DNA of 64,000 nt from JAGGAG01 sp964638035 (GTDB taxonomy: Bacteria > Gemmatimonadota > Gemmatimonadetes > Gemmatimonadales > GWC2-71-9): NCBI GenBank assembly GCA_964638035.1, contig CAZWXD010000006.1:1-64000 (forward strand), in the 5' to 3' direction. Under the pieces are notes generated by a model. It searched no databases. It was not told the DNA's origin and worked only from the letters and a program-made list of their open reading frames with translations. A program made the position numbers and the translations under genes. This document shows, piece by piece, positions 16,598 to 24,951 of this stretch (within the stretch, counting starts at the first letter, position 1; the number at the start of each line of letters is the position of its first letter).

Positions 16598-17379
16598 CGG
16601 CGACAATGCGCATCCGGCTCAGGATCTGGCGGCAGGCGGGCCCCGGGGCGGCAGGCGAGTTCCGGGAATACGACCTGCCCGACGTCAGCCCCGACATGTC
16701 ATTCCTCGAGATGCTGGACGTGCTGAATGAGGGCCTCACCGAGCGTGGCCAGGAGCCGGTGGCGTTCGACCACGACTGTCGCGAGGGCATCTGCGGCAGT
16801 TGCGGCGTCATGATCGACGGGGTCGCCCATGGCCCGGTCAAGGGGACCACGGCGTGCCAACTCCACATGCGGAGTTTCCACGATGGGGACGTGATCACCG
16901 TGGAGCCCTGGCGCGCCCGGGCCTTCCCGGTGGTGCGCGACCTCGTGGTGGACCGCGGGGCTTTCGACCGGATCATTGCCGCCGGGGGATACGTCACGGC
17001 CCACACCGGCAGCGCTCCCGATGGCAATGCCCTCCCCGTGCCCAAGCATGACGCCGACCTGGCCATGGACTATGCCCAGTGCATCGGGTGCGGCGCCTGC
17101 GTTGCGGCCTGTCCCAACGGGTCCGCCTCCCTCTTCACGGCCGCGAAGGTGGCGCACCTGGGCCTCATGCCGCAGGGACAGGCCGAGCGGCATCGCCGGG
17201 CCCGGGCCATGGTACGCCAGATGGACCACGAGGGCTTCGGCGGGTGCACCCTCTTTGGCGAGTGCCAGGAGGCCTGCCCCAAGGAGATCAGCATTGACGC
17301 CATCACCCGCCTGAACGGCGACTTCCTGCGGGCGACAGCCGCTCCCGTGGTCCACGAGGCGTCCGGCGGCACCGGCTGA
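16594..17379 (+). CDS. sdhB: Succinate dehydrogenase/fumarate reductase iron-sulfur subunit
   Basis: 261 residues. An N-terminal plant-type ferredoxin domain (CREGICGSCGVMIDG, with a later Cys in TTACQLHM) holds the [2Fe-2S] cluster. The C-terminal half has CIGCGACVAACP for one cubane cluster and CTLFGECQEACPKEI for the others. It carries electrons from SdhA flavin to the SdhC hemes and quinone. I used GTG 16594, which overlaps the sdhA stop (GTGA); ATG 16606 is an in-frame alternative four codons later. A GC-rich hairpin after the stop probably ends the mdh-sdhCAB unit. Confidence 0.95.
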   Translation: MTATMRIRLRIWRQAGPGAAGEFREYDLPDVSPDMSFLEMLDVLNEGLTERGQEPVAFDHDCREGICGSCGVMIDGVAHGPVKGTTACQLHMRSFHDGDVITVEPWRARAFPVVRDLVVDRGAFDRIIAAGGYVTAHTGSAPDGNALPVPKHDADLAMDYAQCIGCGACVAACPNGSASLFTAAKVAHLGLMPQGQAERHRRARAMVRQMDHEGFGGCTLFGECQEACPKEISIDAITRLNGDFLRATAAPVVHEASGGTG

Positions 17380-17387
17380 CGGATGCC

Positions 17388-17409
17388 CACGGCGCGCCGG
17401 TGCGCCGTG
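17388..17409 (+). terminator. Stem-loop after sdhB
   Basis: CACGGCGC (17388-17395) and GCGCCGTG (17402-17409) form a perfect 8 bp stem with a 6-nt loop, 8 nt after the sdhB stop. There is no T tract. It probably marks the end of the mdh-sdhCAB unit. Confidence 0.5.
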
Positions 17410-17462
17410 CAGGCCGCACGTGCACGCGCCCGAAGGCTGCTCGTCTCCCAGCCGGTTCGCTC

Positions 17463-18695
17463 ATGGGTATCCCCGATTCCGTCCGGATCCTGGTGGCCCT
17501 GGCTTGGCCCGCGGCAATCTGGGTTGGTCCCGTTGCAGCCCAGGATCTCCGTGGGCACGTGATGGCGCAGGGCATCCCGTCCCTCACCCAGGCCAACCCG
17601 GTGCCGGGCGGTGGAAACCTCGAGGAAGTGCGGCTGCTCCAGCCGGTGGCCATGGGCGATGTGGGTGCGGGCGCTGGTATCCGGGGGCGCCTGACCCTCA
17701 ACTTCGAGAACTGGACGCTGCCGGAGGGAGAGCTTGCCGTCGGGAATGCAGGTGAGGGCTTCATGGACCGCCGCCACCCGCACACGGTGGTGCATGAGGC
17801 GGTGGCTTGGGGCGTCCTACATGGCGGGGCGTGGCGGGGAAGCATCACGGCAGGGAAGGGGTTTGTTCCGTTTGGCACCGACGACCCGATGTCGCGGCCC
17901 TTCGTCCGGTATCCGGTGAACCACCACCTGGCCCAGGTGCTGGAGCGGGCCGTGCTGGCCGGTGGGGTGCGCAGGGGTCCCGTGGCGGTGGAGGCCTCGC
18001 TCTTCAATGGGGACGAGCCGGAATCACCGACGCAGTGGCCCAACTGGTCCCGGTTCGGCGACTCGTGGTCCCTCCGCCTGACGCTGTTCCCGGTGCAGGG
18101 CGTCGAGGTGCAGGGTTCATTCGCGGACGTGGCGTCGCCCGAGCACCGCGGCGGCGCCGGCCTGGCGCAGCGCAAGTGGAGCTCGGCGGTGCGGCTGGAG
18201 CGGCAGGTTGGGCGCGTCGGCGCCTATGCCCTGGTCGAGTGGGCCCAAACGGATGAGGGCGATGCATTCACCTTCACGTCGGTGCTGGCCGAGGGCGCGG
18301 CGCGGCTCGGGCGACACCGGCTGGGATATCGCTTCGAGCGCACCAGCCGCCCGGAAGAGGAACGGCTCTTCGACAACCCCTTCCGGTCGGTGCGTCCCCA
18401 CCTCGACGACAACATCATCGGGATGACGCGCTGGACGCTGCACACGGTGCACTACGAGGCGCGCTTCAACGCCGGGCAGGTCGGGCTCACGCCTTATGTC
18501 GAGGTCACCGTCGGGTCGGTGGCCGACCTGGTGAACGGCGTCTTCAACGTGCAGGATTTCTACGGCTCGACGTCCATGCAGGGACTCCTGGCTGGACTGC
18601 GGGTGGACGTCGGGGGCGTGATGGGCCGCATGGGGCGCTATGGCGTGGTGGCACCGCCGGCGCCATGGATCACCGGGGCGGGACACCAGCATTGA
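17463..18695 (+). CDS. Predicted outer-membrane beta-barrel protein
   Basis: 410 residues. A signal peptide with VGPVAA before QD suggests cleavage near residue 27. The rest alternates short hydrophobic and aromatic strands separated by turns, ending in strand-like segments, as expected for a beta-barrel. Near residue 100 is MDRRHPHT, similar to the DRQHPHD element I recall from barrel proteins in Acidobacteria-like genomes; a function has not been assigned to that motif to my knowledge. ATG 17463 was chosen because it starts the signal peptide; an upstream in-frame GTG exists at 17400. It follows the sdh hairpin by 54 nt. Transport substrate unknown. Confidence 0.7.
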   Translation: MGIPDSVRILVALAWPAAIWVGPVAAQDLRGHVMAQGIPSLTQANPVPGGGNLEEVRLLQPVAMGDVGAGAGIRGRLTLNFENWTLPEGELAVGNAGEGFMDRRHPHTVVHEAVAWGVLHGGAWRGSITAGKGFVPFGTDDPMSRPFVRYPVNHHLAQVLERAVLAGGVRRGPVAVEASLFNGDEPESPTQWPNWSRFGDSWSLRLTLFPVQGVEVQGSFADVASPEHRGGAGLAQRKWSSAVRLERQVGRVGAYALVEWAQTDEGDAFTFTSVLAEGAARLGRHRLGYRFERTSRPEEERLFDNPFRSVRPHLDDNIIGMTRWTLHTVHYEARFNAGQVGLTPYVEVTVGSVADLVNGVFNVQDFYGSTSMQGLLAGLRVDVGGVMGRMGRYGVVAPPAPWITGAGHQH

Positions 18696-18736
18696 TGGGC
18701 ACGAGGCGCGACATCTCCAGACGAAAGGAGTACACC

Positions 18737-19156
18737 ATGAAGGGCCGCATGTTGCTCCTCGCAGCGCTTGCGCTGGGAGGATGCCAGGGCGATGGGGACT
18801 ACGATCCAACCGTGCCGACGAGCATGGAACTCGTGGCCGGCAGCGGGCAATCCGGTGAACCTGGCGAGGTGCTGGGGGTGCCGTTCACGGTCCGGGTGCT
18901 CAACCTCGAGGGCGATCCGGTTGCGGGCGTCGAGGTCGAGTGGTTCAATGTCAGCGGCAATGGGAGCCTGAGCGCGGCGACCACGCTCACCGATGAGAAC
19001 GGTATCGCGAGCGTGACCTACACCGTGGGGCCGCTCGTGGGCGAGCAGCGCTCGCAGGCTGTGCGTTCGAACCTGGCCGGGTCGCCAATCAACTTCAGCG
19101 TGACCGGTCGTCCCGGCGATGGTGGCGGCGATGGCGGTGGCGACGGCGAGACCTGA
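18737..19156 (+). CDS. Ig-like domain lipoprotein, short
   Basis: 139 residues. A lipoprotein signal (LLLAALALGGC, lipidated cysteine near residue 14) is followed by one Ig-like beta-sandwich domain of the bacterial Big_1 kind (VPFTVRVLNLEGDPVAGVEV, then TDENGIASVTYTVGP). The C-terminus is a Gly/Asp repeat tail. AAAGGAG 8-14 nt before ATG 18737 fixes the start. The protein is probably anchored to the outer membrane. Its Ig domain closely resembles that of the next gene, suggesting duplication. Function unknown. Confidence 0.75.
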   Translation: MKGRMLLLAALALGGCQGDGDYDPTVPTSMELVAGSGQSGEPGEVLGVPFTVRVLNLEGDPVAGVEVEWFNVSGNGSLSAATTLTDENGIASVTYTVGPLVGEQRSQAVRSNLAGSPINFSVTGRPGDGGGDGGGDGET

Positions 19157-19162
19157 GCCACC

Positions 19163-20653
19163 ATGCGCCGCCGCGGTCTCCTCTTTCCCACGGTACTGGC
19201 GGTCCTTGCCGGATGCTCGAACGGTGGGGGCGGCGGGTTCCCGGGCGATGAGGCCCTGAGTGCAGTTGGGGGAAATGGGCAGCGTGCTCCCACCGGGACT
19301 ACGCTGCCCGTTCCGTTCACGGTTCGGCTGGTCGATGATGACGGGGCGCCCGTCGCCGGCGCCGAAGTGCATTGGGAAGTCGAGTCAGGTGGCGGCACCC
19401 TGGCGGCCGCCGCCGCGGAGACGGGAGCTGACGGGCGCGCCACCGCCCTGCTCACCCTGGGCCAGGGTGGCGGCGATGCCGTGGTGCAGGCGCGCGCCCA
19501 GGGCGCATCGGTACGCTTCACCGCCTCGGCGATCACCGGGGGGCCGGGGGTCCCGGTCGCCTCGGTCGCGATCCCGCCGGACTACGGGATCCACGACACC
19601 TTCGTGCGCGACGGCATCGCCTTCGTGTTTGCCTGGCACACGGGGGTCATCATCTATGATGTGGGGAACGGCATCCGGGGCGGCAGCCCCAGCCGCCCTG
19701 TCGAGGTGTCACGCCTGGTGCCTCCCATCGGGGCCGTCAGCGGCGTGCGGGGGTTCATCCACAACGGGTGGTGGTTCCATGACCCGGTGAGTGGCGAGCA
19801 GCGATACCTCTTTGTGGGGCAGGAGGCACCTGGCGTCATCGGATCCAGCTCGCGTGGCGACATCTACGTGCTCGATGTCGCCGACCTGGCCCACCCCGTG
19901 GTCGTGGCCCAGCTCGGGATCGAGGGCAGTGGCACGCACAACTTCTGGGTTGATGAGCCGGCGCAGGTCCTGTACGCGGCACACTACAATGGCGGGGTGA
20001 TTGCCGTTGACGTCTCGGGAACGCTGAGCGGCGACTTGTCGTCGCGGGTCCTGGGCCAGGTGCTGCCCGGCGGTGCTGGCACTACCTACGTCTGGGGCGT
20101 GCAGGTGGCCAACGGCTCGCTGTACGCGTCCGACATGCTCTCCGGGCTGTGGCAACTGTCGCTCGCGGGCCAGGGCCTCGGGGTGCTGGGTGGGGGGAAC
20201 CAGGTTCCCGAACGCTACACCTCCGACCTGTGGGTTCTCGGCACCTTCGCCTACACCGGAACCTGGGGCGGTGCCGCACGCCGCGACAGCCTGGACGAAC
20301 TCCATGCGGGCGATGTGCTGAAGATCTGGTCGCTCGATGCGGGCGGCGCACCGGTCCTGATGAATGAGGTAGCCGTCGCCGGCGTGCAGACGGTGAGCGA
20401 CGTCGAAGTGAGTGCCGATGGCAGCCTGCTGGTGGCAACGCTGGAGCGGGGGGGCGGGGCAGCGGGCTTTGCCGCCTACTCGCTGGCCAACCCAGTCGTC
20501 CCCAGGCTCGTGGGGGGGGCGGTTGTCGAGTCGGGGCTGCACACCGGAACGCTGGGCTACATCGGTGGCCGGACCTTCCTCTTCGCGGCACGGAACCCAC
20601 CCGATCCTGCGCTGTTGGTGTACGACCTCACGGCACTGCAGGGCCTTCCCTGA
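19163..20653 (+). CDS. Lipoprotein with Ig-like domain and LVIVD-type beta-propeller
   Basis: 496 residues. The signal ends in the lipobox LAGC (Cys near 18). Residues about 30-125 form an Ig-like domain (PFTVRLVDDDGAPVAGAEVH) parallel to that of the preceding gene. From about 130 to the end, repeated units of the form YVLDVADLAHPVVVAQL, VIAVDVSGTL and AAYSLANPVVPRLV match LVIVD-type repeats expected to build a beta-propeller. Such proteins are cell-surface or periplasmic with unclear roles. The gene starts 6 nt after its neighbour and converges on dcd with only 18 nt between stops. Confidence 0.75.
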   Translation: MRRRGLLFPTVLAVLAGCSNGGGGGFPGDEALSAVGGNGQRAPTGTTLPVPFTVRLVDDDGAPVAGAEVHWEVESGGGTLAAAAAETGADGRATALLTLGQGGGDAVVQARAQGASVRFTASAITGGPGVPVASVAIPPDYGIHDTFVRDGIAFVFAWHTGVIIYDVGNGIRGGSPSRPVEVSRLVPPIGAVSGVRGFIHNGWWFHDPVSGEQRYLFVGQEAPGVIGSSSRGDIYVLDVADLAHPVVVAQLGIEGSGTHNFWVDEPAQVLYAAHYNGGVIAVDVSGTLSGDLSSRVLGQVLPGGAGTTYVWGVQVANGSLYASDMLSGLWQLSLAGQGLGVLGGGNQVPERYTSDLWVLGTFAYTGTWGGAARRDSLDELHAGDVLKIWSLDAGGAPVLMNEVAVAGVQTVSDVEVSADGSLLVATLERGGGAAGFAAYSLANPVVPRLVGGAVVESGLHTGTLGYIGGRTFLFAARNPPDPALLVYDLTALQGLP

Positions 20654-20671
20654 CGTCGGACGACCGCCCTG

Positions 20672-21232
20672 TCAGAGCCTCGGGAGCGTGACCCCCCGCT
20701 GCGCCTGGTACTTCCCCTTCTTGTCGGCGTAACTGGTTTCGCACACGTCGTCGTCATCGGCCTCGAAGAACAGCACCTGGCAAATACCCTCGTTCGCGTA
20801 AATCCTTGCTGGAAGGGGTGTTGTGTTGCTGATTTCAAGCGTCACATGACCCTCCCATTCCGGCTCGAACGGGGTGACGTTGGTGATGATGCCGCAGCGC
20901 GCATAGGTGGACTTGCCGACGCAGATCGTCAGCACGTTCCGTGGAATCCGGAAGTACTCCACCGAGCGTGCGAGGGCGAAGCTGTTGGGCGGCACGATGC
21001 AGATGTCGCCGGAGAACTCCACGAAGCTCTTCTCGTCGAAGTGCTTGGGGTCCACGATCGCCGAGAGGGCGTTGGTGAAGATCTTGAACTCGGGCGCCAC
21101 GCGCATGTCGTAGCCGTAGGACGAGACCCCGTAGCTGATGGCGCCGGCGCGCACCTGCCCATCGGTGAAGGGCTCGATCATGCCGTGTTCACGGGCCATC
21201 TTGCGGATCCAGCGGTCGGACTTGATGGACAT
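20672..21232 (-). CDS. dcd: dCTP deaminase
   Basis: 186 residues. It converts dCTP to dUTP for thymidylate synthesis. The family signatures are present: IEPFTDGQVRAGAISYGVSS near the start, the active-site region GKSTYARCGIITNVTPFEPEWEG with catalytic glutamate, and GICQVLFFEA. The start at 21232 (MSIKSDRW) was chosen over upstream in-frame codons because it matches the family. It is one of only four minus-strand genes in the window. A TATATT box lies about 60 nt upstream on its strand. Confidence 0.95.
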   Translation of the reverse strand: MSIKSDRWIRKMAREHGMIEPFTDGQVRAGAISYGVSSYGYDMRVAPEFKIFTNALSAIVDPKHFDEKSFVEFSGDICIVPPNSFALARSVEYFRIPRNVLTICVGKSTYARCGIITNVTPFEPEWEGHVTLEISNTTPLPARIYANEGICQVLFFEADDDDVCETSYADKKGKYQAQRGVTLPRL

Positions 21233-21291
21233 GCGGGGCCGGGGCGGGAAGTGGGGAAATGGGCGGCCCTTCCGGCCGCCGTGAGCGCCCC

Positions 21292-21297
21292 AATATA
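21292..21297 (-). promoter_or_regulatory. Candidate dcd -10 element (TATATT on minus strand)
   Basis: Reading the minus strand, TATATT precedes the dcd start by 59 nt and fits the TAnnTT pattern. No convincing -35 lies 16-18 nt upstream. It shares the 202-nt divergent region with the nuoA promoter. Confidence 0.4.
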
Positions 21298-21366
21298 ATC
21301 GCGATACCGAACGCCGAGGCCCCCGGATCGGCACGTCGTAGGCTGTTGCCGGTGGCCCACTTCGGG

Positions 21367-21395
21367 TTGAAGTGCCCATGCGCACGCGTTAGCTT
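21367..21395 (+). promoter_or_regulatory. nuo operon promoter (TTGAAG-17-TAGCTT)
   Basis: TTGAAG (21367-21372) and TAGCTT (21390-21395) are 17 nt apart, facing nuoA. Transcription would start near 21402, giving a leader of about 33 nt. This is the only candidate promoter I see ahead of the nuo genes, so it may serve a transcript of 14 kb or more. Confidence 0.7.
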
Positions 21396-21434
21396 CCCTG
21401 TTCAAGTGAAAACATTCACGAGAGCGATGCCCTG

Positions 21435-21800
21435 ATGCTCAGGCCCTGGGTTCCCCTCCTGCTCGTTCTGGCCTTCGTGGTGGCGAATGCCGTGCTCCTC
21501 ATGGCACTCTCCCACCTGCTCTCCGTGTTCCGTCCCAACCCAGCGAAGCAGCAGCCCTACGAGTCCGGCATGCCGGTCATCGGGGATGCCCGCCAGCGGT
21601 TCTCGGTCAAGTTCTACCTGGTCGCAATGCTCTTCATCATCTTCGACATCGAGACGGTGTTCCTGGTGCCCTGGGCCGTGGCCTTCCGGATGCTGGGAGA
21701 GTCCGCTGGGGTGCTGCTCGGGGCCATGCTGCTCTTCATCGTGGTCCTGACGGTGGGCTTCGCCTATGAGTGGAAGCGCGGCGCGCTCCGATGGGATTGA
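21435..21800 (+). CDS. nuoA: NADH-quinone oxidoreductase subunit A
   Basis: 121 residues with three membrane helices. The conserved loop PYESGMPVIGDARQRFSVKFY and the acidic FDIETVFLVPWA after the second helix identify NuoA, which helps form the quinone-tunnel and first proton-channel region at the junction of the two arms. First gene of the nuoA-N operon. Its stop is 4 nt before the nuoB ATG. Confidence 0.96.
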   Translation: MLRPWVPLLLVLAFVVANAVLLMALSHLLSVFRPNPAKQQPYESGMPVIGDARQRFSVKFYLVAMLFIIFDIETVFLVPWAVAFRMLGESAGVLLGAMLLFIVVLTVGFAYEWKRGALRWD

Positions 21801-21804
21801 CACC

Positions 21805-22422
21805 ATGACCCAACCGACCCCGGGCACCGCGGGAGCGCCGATGGTGTCCGCGGCGTCTCCCAACTGGGTGACGACGAGCCTGGACTTCCTGGCCAACTGG
21901 GCCCGTACCGGGTCGCTGTGGCCCATGCCGTTCGGCACCGCCTGCTGCGCCATCGAGTTCATGGCGACCGCGGCCTCGCGCTACGACGTCGCGCGGTTCG
22001 GGATGGAGCGGATGAGCTTCTCCCCGCGCCAGGCCGACGTGCTCATCTGTGCGGGCCGGTTGCCGTTCAAGCTGGCCCCCGTGATCCGCCGCATCTGGGA
22101 CCAGATGCCCCAGCCGAAGTGGGCCATCTCCATGGGCGCCTGCGCCTCGTCCGGTGGCATCTTCGATAACTATGCCATGGTGCAGGGGATCGACACGATC
22201 ATCCCGGTGGATGTCTACGTGCCCGGGTGCCCCCCGCGGCCGGAGGGACTCCTCTACGGCGTGATGCTGCTCATGAAGAAGATCCGGGGCGAGAGCTTCA
22301 CCGATGACTTCCTGCGGCGTGAGCTCACGGTGGGCCCGAACGGCCTGTACCTCCCCCCGGCCCGCATTGACGAGCTGTCCGAGCCCTTTGGCAACTCGGT
22401 GAGCCAGACGAGGTCCACGTGA
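21805..22422 (+). CDS. nuoB: NADH-quinone oxidoreductase subunit B (N2 cluster)
   Basis: 205 residues. Holds iron-sulfur cluster N2, the electron donor to quinone. The four ligands are visible: the tandem cysteines in FGTACCAIEF (about 46-47), SMGACASSGG near 112 and VPGCPPRPEG near 142. ATG 21805 gives a short Ala/Pro-rich N-terminus before WVTTSLDFL. The stop overlaps the nuoC GTG by 4 nt. Confidence 0.97.
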   Translation: MTQPTPGTAGAPMVSAASPNWVTTSLDFLANWARTGSLWPMPFGTACCAIEFMATAASRYDVARFGMERMSFSPRQADVLICAGRLPFKLAPVIRRIWDQMPQPKWAISMGACASSGGIFDNYAMVQGIDTIIPVDVYVPGCPPRPEGLLYGVMLLMKKIRGESFTDDFLRRELTVGPNGLYLPPARIDELSEPFGNSVSQTRST

Positions 22423-23069
22423 CCGCGGGGCCCGGGGCGGGCACGCTGGACCGGGTCGAGGGCGCCGCCTCGCTCCTGGCGCTTCGCACCGCGTTCGGCC
22501 CTGCCATCGAGCGGGTGTGGCAGTCCTGTGGCGACGACATCGTCCAGGTGGCGCGCGCGCGCGTGCACGACGTGCTCGAGTGGCTGCGGGACACGCCCGG
22601 GCAGGACTATGCCTACCTGGTGGACGTGACGGCGGTGGAGTACCGGGACCTCGAGCGGCCGCTCGAGGTGGCCTGGCAGCTCCGCTCGCTCACCCGGCGG
22701 CACGACCTGCGGGTGAAGGTGGCGCTCGACCGCGACGAGGCGCTCGAGGTGCCGTCGTGCTGGGACCTCTGGCGCGGGGCCAACTGGCTCGAGCGCGAGG
22801 TCTTCGACATGTTCGGCGTCCTCTTCCTCGGGCACCCTGACCTGCGGCGCATCCTGATGTGGGAGACGTACGCCGAGGGGCACCCGCTGCGGAAGGACTT
22901 CCCGCTGCGCGGCCACTTCAGCCGGGCGGAGCAGACCCGGCAGGCACTCGCCGCAGCCCCCGAGGCCCACTACTCCCTGGAGGAAATGGCCATCGCGGAC
23001 GAGTTCCAGAACCTGCCGGCCGACATGCGGGCCCGGTTGCGCAAGGGCAAGCGGGGCTTCGTCGAATGA
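22419..23069 (+). CDS. nuoC: NADH-quinone oxidoreductase subunit C
   Basis: 216 residues of the 30 kDa subunit family in the peripheral arm. The hallmark NWLEREVFDMFGVLF followed by GHPDLRRILM and LRKDFPLRG is intact. Here nuoC and nuoD are separate genes, unlike the fused nuoCD of E. coli. GTG 22419 overlaps the nuoB stop, and the stop overlaps the nuoD ATG. Confidence 0.96.
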   Translation: MTAGPGAGTLDRVEGAASLLALRTAFGPAIERVWQSCGDDIVQVARARVHDVLEWLRDTPGQDYAYLVDVTAVEYRDLERPLEVAWQLRSLTRRHDLRVKVALDRDEALEVPSCWDLWRGANWLEREVFDMFGVLFLGHPDLRRILMWETYAEGHPLRKDFPLRGHFSRAEQTRQALAAAPEAHYSLEEMAIADEFQNLPADMRARLRKGKRGFVE

Positions 23070-24370
23070 GCACGCGCACGCTCGACGTGGCCCTGGGCAC
23101 CTCGGGCCTGGACGCACAGGGCCGCCCGATCACCGTCCCCCTCCGCATGCCCCTCGCGGACACCGGCGAGTTCGAGGTGCCGGGTCACTTCGACGAGGCG
23201 TTCGGCGCGGAGCACATGCTGATCAACATCGGGCCGCAGCACCCGGCCACGCACGGCGTGCTCCGGCTGGTGCTGGAGCTCGAGGGCGAGACGGTGCGCC
23301 GGTGCATCCCGCACATCGGGTACCTGCACTCGGGGTTCGAGAAGCTGGGGGAGTACCGGCAGTACAACCAGATCGTCCCGCTCACCGACCGCACCGACTA
23401 CCTCTCGCCCATGGCCAACAACGTGTGCCTGGCGCTGGCGGTCGAGAAGCTGATGGGCCTGGAGGTGACGGAGCGGTGCCGGGTGCTCCGGGTCATCGCC
23501 TGCGAGATGAGCCGCATCATCTCGCACCTGGTCTGGCTGGGGACCACCGGCATCGACCTCGGCGCCTTCACCCCGTTCCTCTGGGCCTTCCAGGAGCGCG
23601 AGCGGATCTACAACCTGCAGGAGGCGTGGACCGGCGCGCGGCTCACCACCAGCCTCACCCGCGTGGGCGGCCTGATGGCGGACATCCCGGCGGGCTGGGA
23701 GGCGGGCCTGGCAGAGTTCTGCCGCACCTTTCCCGCCACGCTCGACGAGGTGGACGTGATGTTCACCAGGAACTCGATCTGGTGTGGCCGCACCCAGGGT
23801 GTCGGGATGATCAACGCCGAGGACGCCACCAACTTCTCGCTGTCGGGCCCGATGCTCCGGGCGAGTGGCGTGCCCTTCGATGTGCGCAAGGACAAGCCCT
23901 ACCTGGGCTACGAGACGTACGACTTCGACGTGCCGGTGGGCGAGCACGGGGACATCTACGATCGCTACCTGGTCCGGATGGAGGAGATGCGGCAGTCAGT
24001 ACGGATCCTCCAGCAGGCCCTCGCCCGGCTGCGCCCCGGCCCCATCAACGTGGATGACGCGCGCGTGGTGCTCCCGCCCAAGTCGCGCGCCATGAGCGAC
24101 ATGGAAGCGATGATCTACCACTTCAAGCAGGTCATGGAAGGCGTGAAGCCGCCGGCGGGCGAGGCCTACATGCCGATCGAGAACCCCAAGGGCGAGCTGG
24201 GATACTATTTCGTGTCGGACGGCACGGCCAAGCCGGTGCGCTGGCGCATCCGGCCCCCGTCGTTCCTGAACCTGTCGGCGCTCCCCCGCCTCTGCGAGGG
24301 CGCCCTCCTTTCCGACGTCATCGCCATCAACGCGAGTGTCGATATCGTGATGGGAGAGATCGACCGATGA
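23066..24370 (+). CDS. nuoD: NADH-quinone oxidoreductase subunit D
   Basis: 434 residues of the 49 kDa subunit, which with NuoB forms the quinone-binding cavity. INIGPQHPATHGVLRLVLEL, the HIGYLHSGFEK loop with the quinone-head histidine, and the C-terminal DIVMGEIDR ending are all present. About 40 residues precede the conserved core. Start and stop overlap nuoC and nuoE respectively by 4 nt each. Confidence 0.97.
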   Translation: MSTRTLDVALGTSGLDAQGRPITVPLRMPLADTGEFEVPGHFDEAFGAEHMLINIGPQHPATHGVLRLVLELEGETVRRCIPHIGYLHSGFEKLGEYRQYNQIVPLTDRTDYLSPMANNVCLALAVEKLMGLEVTERCRVLRVIACEMSRIISHLVWLGTTGIDLGAFTPFLWAFQERERIYNLQEAWTGARLTTSLTRVGGLMADIPAGWEAGLAEFCRTFPATLDEVDVMFTRNSIWCGRTQGVGMINAEDATNFSLSGPMLRASGVPFDVRKDKPYLGYETYDFDVPVGEHGDIYDRYLVRMEEMRQSVRILQQALARLRPGPINVDDARVVLPPKSRAMSDMEAMIYHFKQVMEGVKPPAGEAYMPIENPKGELGYYFVSDGTAKPVRWRIRPPSFLNLSALPRLCEGALLSDVIAINASVDIVMGEIDR

Positions 24371-24870
24371 GCCACGCGGGGGCCGGCGCACTGCACGAGG
24401 CCATCTTCACCGGGGACGCCCTGCGCGAGCTGGAGGCGCTCTTCCCGAAGTACCCGACCAGGCAGGGCTGCCTCCTGCCGGCGCTCTGGATCGTCCAGGA
24501 GCGGCGGGGCTGGGTGTCCGAGCCGGCCATGGCCGAGGTGGCGTCGCTGCTCGGGCTCACGCCGGCCTACGTGAAGGGCGTCGTCACCTTCTACACCATG
24601 TACCACCAGCATCCCGTGGGGCGGCACTTCATTCAGGTGTGTACCACCTCCCCCTGCGGCCTCTGCGGGGCCGACGACACCCTGCAGGCGATCCTCCGCG
24701 AGACCGGGTGCGAGGGCATTGGCGCCACCAGTCCCGATGGCCGGTTCACCGTGGCCGAAGTGGAGTGCCTGGGCGCCTGCGGGTTCGCGACACCGATCCT
24801 GGTGAACGACGACTTCATCGAGGGGGTCACCCCCGAGCGCGTGGCCGGCATCCTGGCCGGATACCGCTGA
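24367..24870 (+). CDS. nuoE: NADH-quinone oxidoreductase subunit E
   Basis: 167 residues. Thioredoxin-like 24 kDa subunit carrying the [2Fe-2S] cluster N1a through C92, C97, C134 and C138 (CTTSPCGLCG and CLGACGF). N-terminal helices (YPTRQGCLLPALWIVQE) are standard. ATG 24367 overlaps the nuoD stop. It is followed by an 81-nt gap with a perfect hairpin, the largest break in the nuo cluster. Confidence 0.96.
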   Translation: MSHAGAGALHEAIFTGDALRELEALFPKYPTRQGCLLPALWIVQERRGWVSEPAMAEVASLLGLTPAYVKGVVTFYTMYHQHPVGRHFIQVCTTSPCGLCGADDTLQAILRETGCEGIGATSPDGRFTVAEVECLGACGFATPILVNDDFIEGVTPERVAGILAGYR

Positions 24871-24897
24871 TCGGCGGGCACCCCGCAGACGGCCCGT

Positions 24898-24919
24898 CGT
24901 GCCGCCAACGGGCGGCACG
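24898..24919 (+). promoter_or_regulatory. Perfect hairpin in the nuoE-nuoF gap
   Basis: CGTGCCGCC (24898-24906) and GGCGGCACG (24911-24919) pair as a 9 bp stem with an AACG loop. It sits 28 nt after the nuoE stop and 32 nt before nuoF, with no T tract. It could be an mRNA-processing or stability element, or partial attenuation between the subunits. Confidence 0.45.
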
Positions 24920-24951
24920 CGCGGGGACACTGCAGCAGAAACGGAGCATGG

